NCBI GenBank assembly: GCA_019116345.1
Contig: DXBV01000030.1
Coordinates: forward strand, 1 to 42,910
Direction of reading: 5' to 3'
Origin: Candidatus Allofournierella merdipullorum
GTDB lineage: Bacteria; Bacillota; Clostridia; Oscillospirales; Ruminococcaceae
Length of the DNA: 42,910 bases
Of this stretch, positions 37,737-42,910 are shown piece after piece (the stretch's first letter is position 1; each line of letters starts with the position of its first letter). Made by a program: the position numbers and the translations under genes. Below the pieces are notes generated by a model that was not told where the DNA came from, searched no databases, and worked only from the letters and a program-made list of their open reading frames with translations.

Positions 37737-39203
37737 ATGGGCAACAAGAAAAAACGCCGTTCGATAAGCACATTCGCGATCCTGATCGTTGTGCTGCTGC
37801 TTGTGTCTGCCGCCACCTGGCTGGCCAGCGGCCAGACCTACACCGACGCAGAGACCGGTGAACAGGTCGCCGTGGTCGGCGCGGGCCTCAGCGATATCCT
37901 GATGGCTCCCATCGGCGGCTGGCATGACGCCGGCGACGTTATCGGCTTCGTGTTCTGCCTTGGCGCCTTCCTTTCCATCCTGAACGCCACCGGCGCTCTG
38001 GAGACCGGCATCCATGTGCTGGTGAAAAAACTCCACGGCAAAGAGCTGGCTCTGGTTTGGATCCTGATGTTCCTGTTCTCCGTGGGCGGCACTACATACG
38101 GCATGGGTGAGGAGACCGTTGGCTTCTACATCCTGCTCGCTGCCACCATGATGGCCGCCGGCTTCGACCCGCTGGTCGGCGCCGCGACGGTTCTGCTGGG
38201 CGCCGGCTCCGGTGTTCTCGGCTCCACCATCAACCCCTTCGCCACCGGCGCTGCGGTTGCCGCTGCTAGCGACGCAATGAAAGCTATGAACACAGAAGTG
38301 AACATGGGCATCGTTTACGTCGAGGCCATCATCCTGTGGCTGGCCACCTACTTCATCTCCGCACTGTTCGTGACCCGTTACGCCAAGAAGGTCAAGGAGG
38401 GCAAAGGCTCCATCCTGACCGCCGATCAGCTGGATGAGTGCAAAAAGGCTTACGGTTCTTCTTCTGAGATCGACGCCAACGTTAAGCTCTCCGGCCGCCA
38501 GAAGGGCGTGCTCGTGATCTTCGGCCTCTCCTTCGTGGTCATGATCCTGGGCTTCATCCCCTGGGGTTCCCTGAACGAGGGCATCTACAATGCCCTGGGC
38601 TTCTCTCACTGGCTCACCGGCAACGGCTTCGGCGACTGGTGGTTCGATGACGCTGCTACCTGGTTCCTGCTCATGGGCCTTGTGATCGGTCTCATCGGTC
38701 TGGAAGACAAGAGCAAGCTGATGCCCTGCATCGTGGCCGGCTTCGCGGATATGATTTCCGTTAACCTGGTCATCGCGCTGGCTCGCGCCACCACCGTTAT
38801 CATGAGCACCACCGGCTTGGGCACCTGGCTGGTCGAGGCTTCCGTCACCGCGCTGTCCGCTTCCGGTCTGCCGGCTCCGGTCTTCGGCGCTCTGGATTAC
38901 CTGCTCCACATCGGCCTGAGCTTCCTGGTACCCTCTTCCTCCGGCCTGGCGAGCCTGTCCGCCCCGATCGTTTCGCCGATCGTTGCCGGCATGGGCTGGT
39001 CCGTGGAGACTTCCATCATGATCAACGTCGCTGCCAACGGCCTGGTCAACCTGTTTACCCCCACCTGCGGCTTCATCATGGGCGGTCTGGCTCTGGCCCG
39101 CGTGCCCTACGAGACCTGGCTGAAGTGGGCTGGCAAACTCCTGGCCATCATCGCTGTGGTCGCCGGCGTGGTCCTCACCGTGGCTATGCTCGTCCTGAGC
39201 TGA
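37737..39203 (+). CDS. YfcC/ArcD-type membrane carrier, probable arginine-ornithine exchanger
   Basis: The 488-aa protein has about 12 hydrophobic segments and belongs to the YfcC group of the DcuC/ArcD superfamily, seen in VGGTTYGMGEETVGFY, GAGSGVLGSTINPFATG and NVAANGLVNLFTPTCGFIMGG (near residues 425-446). The second carries the inverted-repeat hairpin with Asn-Pro typical of such carriers. Exchange of arginine for ornithine is inferred from the operon, 46 bases after arcC with AGAGGAGA before ATG. Other amino acids remain possible. Confidence 0.85.
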   Translation: MGNKKKRRSISTFAILIVVLLLVSAATWLASGQTYTDAETGEQVAVVGAGLSDILMAPIGGWHDAGDVIGFVFCLGAFLSILNATGALETGIHVLVKKLHGKELALVWILMFLFSVGGTTYGMGEETVGFYILLAATMMAAGFDPLVGAATVLLGAGSGVLGSTINPFATGAAVAAASDAMKAMNTEVNMGIVYVEAIILWLATYFISALFVTRYAKKVKEGKGSILTADQLDECKKAYGSSSEIDANVKLSGRQKGVLVIFGLSFVVMILGFIPWGSLNEGIYNALGFSHWLTGNGFGDWWFDDAATWFLLMGLVIGLIGLEDKSKLMPCIVAGFADMISVNLVIALARATTVIMSTTGLGTWLVEASVTALSASGLPAPVFGALDYLLHIGLSFLVPSSSGLASLSAPIVSPIVAGMGWSVETSIMINVAANGLVNLFTPTCGFIMGGLALARVPYETWLKWAGKLLAIIAVVAGVVLTVAMLVLS

Positions 39204-39246
39204 TAACGCTCTGAGCATTAGGTCTTACTCTCCCATTTCATAGGAA

Positions 39247-39290
39247 AACCGGCCGTATAGAAATATGCGGCCGGTCTTTCCTGTTTCTTT
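39247..39290 (+). terminator. arc operon terminator
   Basis: ACCGGCCGTAT pairs with ATATGCGGCCGGT with one bulged base. It is followed by CTTTCCTGTTTCTTTTT, a weak but T-rich tail. Confidence 0.75.
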
Positions 39291-39323
39291 TTATGATTTC
39301 AAAAAAGGCGAAGGTGATGCATT

Positions 39324-40628
39324 TTGAACAGACCGATAACCCTCCAGGAGAACCTTTCCGACGCATACGATCCGGTCACGATCTGCTCCTTTGATTACGA
39401 GGCCATTCAGGCTGCCACAAAACCGTTGATCCACCAGTCCGCCCGCTTCCTGTATATCAAGAAGGGCAAGGGCGCCATCGAGATCAGCGGCGTGCGCTAT
39501 GATATCCGGCCCAATATGCTGGTGGCCATCACTCCCTGGACCATCTCGGAGATCACCGAGGTGTCCGCGCCCATCCAGCTGATGCGGATCGTCTATGACT
39601 ATCAGTACGTGAACTCTGTCCTGAAGGGCGTGTCAGGTCTGGAAGAGGACAGCTCCGAGCTGCTGCAATTTCTGTCCATGGAACCGGTGGCCTATCTGGA
39701 CTCCGTCCAGTCGGACTACATCGACCTGCTGGCCGAACAGCTGCGGGCGGAACTGGGCGTGGAATCCACCCACAGCGTTCCCACAGTCCAGCCCCTGAGC
39801 CAGCTGTACGTCACCAACAAACTGATCGAACTGATGATCCTGTACCGGCGGTACGTCATGGCCGTCCGCGGCGAAAAGGATTACGAAAAAGGCATCTCCC
39901 AGGAAAACACCATCCTCAGCTACATCTATGCCCACGCCACCGAGAAACTCACCCTCAGCAGCGTGGCCGGCGCCTTCTTTATTTCGGAGTCTACCCTCTC
40001 CAAGCGCATCTCCGACATCACCGGCACCACCTTCACCAAACTCCTCACCAGCATCCGCATCGAAAAAGTCTCCGATTTCCTGGTCTACACCGACCTTACC
40101 CTGGACGAGATCGCGGCCCTCACCGGATTTGTGGACGCCTCTCACCTCTCCAAGCATTTTACCTCCAAGGTGGGCGTTACCCCCATCAAGTTCCGCAAGA
40201 TCTACGGCAAGTCCAAAACCAAGTTCAATCGCACCAACAAGAACATCGCCTTCGAGATCGCCGATTACATTCATCAGAACTATGCCCAGGAGAAGCTGAG
40301 CGCCAGCCAGGTCGCCTCCAAATTCGGCATCTCCGTGGCGGAGATGAACCGGCTGATGCTCTATTATTCCACCATGAACTTCGAAGCGCTGCTCAACTTT
40401 GTGCGCATCAACCGCGCCTGTGAGCTGCTCGCCTCTACCGATTACTATGTGATCGATGTGGCTTTTGAGGTGGGATATAACAACATCAAGACCTTCAACA
40501 TCAACTTCTATAAGTACAAAGGCATGACCCCTTCCGACTTCCGCAACCGGATCACATTGCAGAAGTCCGATGGCAGCGAAACAGGAAAAACCAAGAAGAA
40601 AGCCTCACTTCGGGCGGATATGGAGTAA
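39324..40628 (+). CDS. AraC-family regulator with two tandem DNA-binding modules
   Basis: The protein has 434 aa. Residues 20-100 form an AraC-type cupin (FLYIKKGKGAIEISG, RPNMLVAITPW). A first AraC module (about 194-293) has LTLSSVAGAFFISESTLSKRI and LTLDEIAALTGFVDASHLSKHF, shown in parts, and ends with GVTPIKFRKI. A second (about 309-408) repeats the plan with LSASQVASKFGISVAEMNRL, VIDVAFEVGYNNIKTFNINF and GMTPSDFRNRI. One module is the rule for the family. The start is TTG with AGGTGA seven bases upstream; the nearby ATG 39317 is out of frame. Position after the arc genes suggests it controls them. Confidence 0.88.
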   Translation: MNRPITLQENLSDAYDPVTICSFDYEAIQAATKPLIHQSARFLYIKKGKGAIEISGVRYDIRPNMLVAITPWTISEITEVSAPIQLMRIVYDYQYVNSVLKGVSGLEEDSSELLQFLSMEPVAYLDSVQSDYIDLLAEQLRAELGVESTHSVPTVQPLSQLYVTNKLIELMILYRRYVMAVRGEKDYEKGISQENTILSYIYAHATEKLTLSSVAGAFFISESTLSKRISDITGTTFTKLLTSIRIEKVSDFLVYTDLTLDEIAALTGFVDASHLSKHFTSKVGVTPIKFRKIYGKSKTKFNRTNKNIAFEIADYIHQNYAQEKLSASQVASKFGISVAEMNRLMLYYSTMNFEALLNFVRINRACELLASTDYYVIDVAFEVGYNNIKTFNINFYKYKGMTPSDFRNRITLQKSDGSETGKTKKKASLRADME

Positions 40629-40949
40629 TGAATCCTCCCGTTCGGGCGTCTGATGCAACAATATGCAATATTTTGAATCTATTGTGCATGGACAATCCTT
40701 CTTTTCTGTGATAACCTGTATTCACGAGTGCATTTCCCGTGCACGGGCCTTATCCTGCAAAGACGGCTCCACAAGCCACTCTGCACCTGCCGCCCGCACG
40801 AAGATTCCCCGCATTCCCTCCCCTTCCCGGAGCGGACCGCAGGGAACGAATGAAATGTACATCACGTTGGAAGAACCGGCCACAAAAGGTGCCCGCGCCC
40901 TTTTGCGCCGGATTTCGCAATCTCGTTCACTTGGGAGGCAATCACCTGT
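40629..40949 (+). promoter_or_regulatory. argS upstream region with inverted repeats
   Basis: A gap of 321 bases with no convincing gene. ATGCAACAATA and TATTGTGCAT (about 40651-40687) form an imperfect dyad. TGGACA and a weak TAACCT 17 bases later are a possible promoter. Before the gene, CCGGC..CAAAAGG and CCTTTTG.GCCGG (about 40879-40914) form a long hairpin without a T-run. No T-box sequence (GGGTGGNACC) was found, although argS would be a natural T-box gene. Confidence 0.45.
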
Positions 40950-42608
40950 ATGAGCAATTTTGAGGGAAAAATCTACAATGTTACCCAGCAGGCCGTGAAG
41001 GAAGTCTACGGTCTGGACGTGGGTCCTGACACCCTTGTGGTGGAGGTCCCCCGCAACAAGGACAACGGCGACTACGCCACCGGCGTTGCGATGAAGCTGG
41101 CCCGCGAGCTGCACAAGAGCCCTGTGGAGATCGCTGAGGCCATTGCGGCGAAGCTGCGCGAGCTGCTGCCCGAGGCCGAGTCCGTCACGGTCGCGAAGCC
41201 CGGCTTCATCAACTTCAAGCTGAGCAGCGAAGCTCTGACCAGCCTGATCAACCAGGTCCTGGACCAGGGCGACAACTACGGCCAGAACAACTCCGGCGAG
41301 GGCGTGCGCATCCTGGTGGAATGGGTGTCCGCCAACCCCACCGGCGACCTGCACTGCGGCCATGCCCGTAACGCTGCCTGGGGCGACTCCATCTGCCGCC
41401 TGCTGGAGAAGAGCGGCTACGACGTGTTGCGTGAGTTCTACGTCAACGACGCCGGTAACCAGATCGTCATGCTGGGCGAGTCTCTGGTCTCCCGTTACTT
41501 CGAGTTCTTCGGCAAGGAGTATCCCCTGCCCGAGAACGGCTACCACGCCGACGATGTGAAGCAGATCGCTCAGGACATCGCCAAGGAAGACGGCGACAAG
41601 TGGCTGACCGCCGACGCCAACGAGCGTCTGCACTACTTCATGCAGCAGGGCATCGACCGCGAGCTGGCGAAGATCGACCGCGACCTGAAGCTCTACCGCG
41701 TGAACATCACCTCCTGGATGCACGAGACCTTCTTCTATCAGAACGATATGAAGCGCATCAAGGATTGCCTGAAGATGATGGACGACAAGGGCCTGCTGTA
41801 CGAGAAGGACGGCGCCCTGTGGTTCAAGAGCACCGATTACGGCGATGATAAGGACCGCGTGCTGCGCAAGAGCGACGGCACCCTGTCCTACCTCACCCCG
41901 GATATCGCCAACCATGTTTACAAGATGGAGCGCGGCTACCCCGTCATGGTCAACCTGTGGGGCGCCGACCATCATTCCTACGTGACCCGTATGCAGGCTG
42001 CCCTGACCGCTCTGGGCTATCCGAAGGGCACCCTGTCTGTGGAGCTCATCCAGATGGTCCGCATGGTGGAGGACGGCGTCGAGGTCAAGATGTCCAAGCG
42101 TACCGGCAACGCCATCACCCTGCGTGAGCTGTGCGAGGACGTGGGCGTGGATGCTGCCCGCTGGTTCTTTGTCTCCAAGGACATCACCACCCAGATGGAC
42201 TTCGACATCAAACAGGCTTCTGCCAAGAACTACGACAACCCGGTCTACTACGCTCAGTATGCCCATTCTCGTATGTGCTCCATCCTGCGCAACCCGGAGA
42301 TCCCCGAGTTCCATCGTGAGGAGAGTTACAACCGGCTCACCAACGAGAAGGAGCTGCAGCTGCTGAAGATGATCAGCGAGTTCCCCGGCACCGTTGCCAA
42401 GGCCGCCAAGACCCGCAAGCCCAACACCATCGCTGAGTACATCCAGTCTCTGGTGAAGCTATACCACAGCTACTACAACGTGGTGCACGTGAACAACCCC
42501 GAGGATCCCGAGCTGACCAACCAGCGCCTGGGCCTGGTCCTCGCTCTGAAGACCACCCTGCGCAACGCTCTGGATCTGCTGGGCGTCGACGCTCCCCAGT
42601 CCATGTAA
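40950..42608 (+). CDS. argS: Arginyl-tRNA synthetase
   Basis: The 552-aa class I enzyme charges tRNA-Arg. The HIGH motif is HCGH (135-138) in ANPTGDLHCGHARN, KMSK is at 380-383, and the ArgRS N-terminal additional domain (1-100) recognises the tRNA D-loop. The C-terminal DALR anticodon-binding domain covers about 435-552. GGGAGG lies 11 bases before ATG. It stands between the arc genes and two tRNA-Arg genes. Confidence 0.97.
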   Translation: MSNFEGKIYNVTQQAVKEVYGLDVGPDTLVVEVPRNKDNGDYATGVAMKLARELHKSPVEIAEAIAAKLRELLPEAESVTVAKPGFINFKLSSEALTSLINQVLDQGDNYGQNNSGEGVRILVEWVSANPTGDLHCGHARNAAWGDSICRLLEKSGYDVLREFYVNDAGNQIVMLGESLVSRYFEFFGKEYPLPENGYHADDVKQIAQDIAKEDGDKWLTADANERLHYFMQQGIDRELAKIDRDLKLYRVNITSWMHETFFYQNDMKRIKDCLKMMDDKGLLYEKDGALWFKSTDYGDDKDRVLRKSDGTLSYLTPDIANHVYKMERGYPVMVNLWGADHHSYVTRMQAALTALGYPKGTLSVELIQMVRMVEDGVEVKMSKRTGNAITLRELCEDVGVDAARWFFVSKDITTQMDFDIKQASAKNYDNPVYYAQYAHSRMCSILRNPEIPEFHREESYNRLTNEKELQLLKMISEFPGTVAKAAKTRKPNTIAEYIQSLVKLYHSYYNVVHVNNPEDPELTNQRLGLVLALKTTLRNALDLLGVDAPQSM

Positions 42609-42609
42609 A

Positions 42610-42664
42610 AAGCAAACGCAGCGGGTGCTCCGCTCTTCGCGGAGCACCCGCATTTGCGTTTTCT
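42610..42664 (+). terminator. argS terminator
   Basis: A perfect 13-bp GC-rich stem (42621-42633 with 42639-42651) is extended by AAACGCA/TGCGTTT and followed by TTTT. Confidence 0.9.
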
Positions 42665-42718
42665 GTCTCAGTTGACAGCAGCTCTCTGCTCCGACAACTC
42701 CGACAGGCAGTTGGGCGC

Positions 42719-42755
42719 AGCCGAAAAACCGCATAACAAAGCCATTTTTCGGCAT
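42719..42755. other. Inverted repeat in the argS-tRNA gap
   Basis: GCCGAAAAA and TTTTTCGGC, nine-base perfect arms 15 bases apart. The A/T-rich inner part makes it more like a dyad or degenerate terminator than an active one. Confidence 0.4.
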
Positions 42756-42814
42756 CGTATTCTCCGGTTTTATGGTAGCCTGACTACTATTTGACCACTT
42801 ATAACTGAATAGCT

Positions 42815-42838
42815 GAAATCCGTCTTCGGACGGTTTTC
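42815..42838 (+). terminator. Short hairpin with T-run just before tRNA-Arg(CCG)
   Basis: GAAA-T-CCGTC pairs with GACGG-TTTTC around a TTCG loop, nine bases before the tRNA 5' end. It would end incoming transcription. A TTGACC at 42791 suggests a promoter, but its -10 would overlap the hairpin, so the tRNA's promoter is not resolved. Confidence 0.5.
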
Positions 42839-42846
42839 ATAGATGT

Positions 42847-42910
42847 GCGTCCGTAGCTCAGTTGGATAGAGCGTTCGGCTCCGACCCGGAAGGCCGCTGG
42901 TTCGAATCCA
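42847..42910 (+). tRNA. tRNA-Arg (anticodon CCG), 3' end beyond the window
   Basis: Acceptor 5' strand GCGTCCG, D-arm GCTC/GAGC, anticodon stem TTCGG/CCGGA with loop CTCCGAC (anticodon CCG, reads CGG), and T-loop TTCGAAT are present. The T-stem 3' side and acceptor 3' side are cut off. Confidence 0.92.

Noticed and set aside
37680-39218. A 512-codon frame antisense to the arc carrier
   Set aside because: His/Asp/Gly-rich shadow of a membrane protein, with no promoter or ribosome site of its own.
40663-40953. A 96-codon frame before argS
   Set aside because: No ribosome site, Ser/Arg/Pro-rich composition typical of chance frames, and it overlaps argS leader structures.

Overview
The window looks like GC-rich chromosome from a gut-type member of Clostridia, probably Oscillospiraceae (Faecalibacterium, Subdoligranulum or Gemmiger relatives). 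The grounds are GGAGG-type ribosome sites, sigma-A promoters, a YtrA-type GntR/ABC cassette, a split transketolase and a clostridial arginine deiminase cluster. The genus is inferred; no rRNA is present. High GC gives many long antisense reading frames, and these are left out.

Layout. 1-1822: edge of a phage-like element. Small Cys-rich genes and a terminase-small-like gene run left; a CI-like repressor and an ImmA-type protease run right, with repeated operators between. A PAP2 phosphatase is translationally coupled to the protease. 2558-5236: a protist-like IMP dehydrogenase, a candidate ncRNA gene of about 160 nt with its own promoter and terminator, and an acyl-ACP thioesterase. 5347-8865: a BlaR1/BlaI-type pair in which the membrane protease carries a duplicated eight-Asp-box extracellular region in place of a beta-lactam sensor. 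8945-13202: potABCD polyamine uptake with a long structured leader. 13221-16337: larECB for the nickel-pincer cofactor, behind a leader that ends in a terminator hairpin.

16345-26631: a bacterial PH protein, galK-galM, then a leftward pentose operon (araD, transaldolase, split transketolase, YbaK), then rightward genes for an unknown protein, an SCP2-like protein, an iron alcohol dehydrogenase and an aldehyde dehydrogenase. 26691-32840: a two-component system with a membrane protein and a lipoprotein, divergent from a GntR-ABC cassette. 32895-33689: a ZIP metal transporter.

33842-42910 is an arginine island: tRNA-Arg(CCT), arcA-arcB-arcC, a YfcC/ArcD-type carrier, an AraC regulator with two DNA-binding modules, argS, and tRNA-Arg(CCG) cut by the window end. 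Arginine uptake, catabolism to ATP, charging and decoding sit side by side. The least ordinary items are the Asp-box BlaR1-like receptor with its operators and conserved BlaI cleavage site, the ncRNA at 4238-4395, the larECB attenuator-like leader, the potA leader and the arginine island. I saw no CRISPR array, rRNA or insertion sequence.
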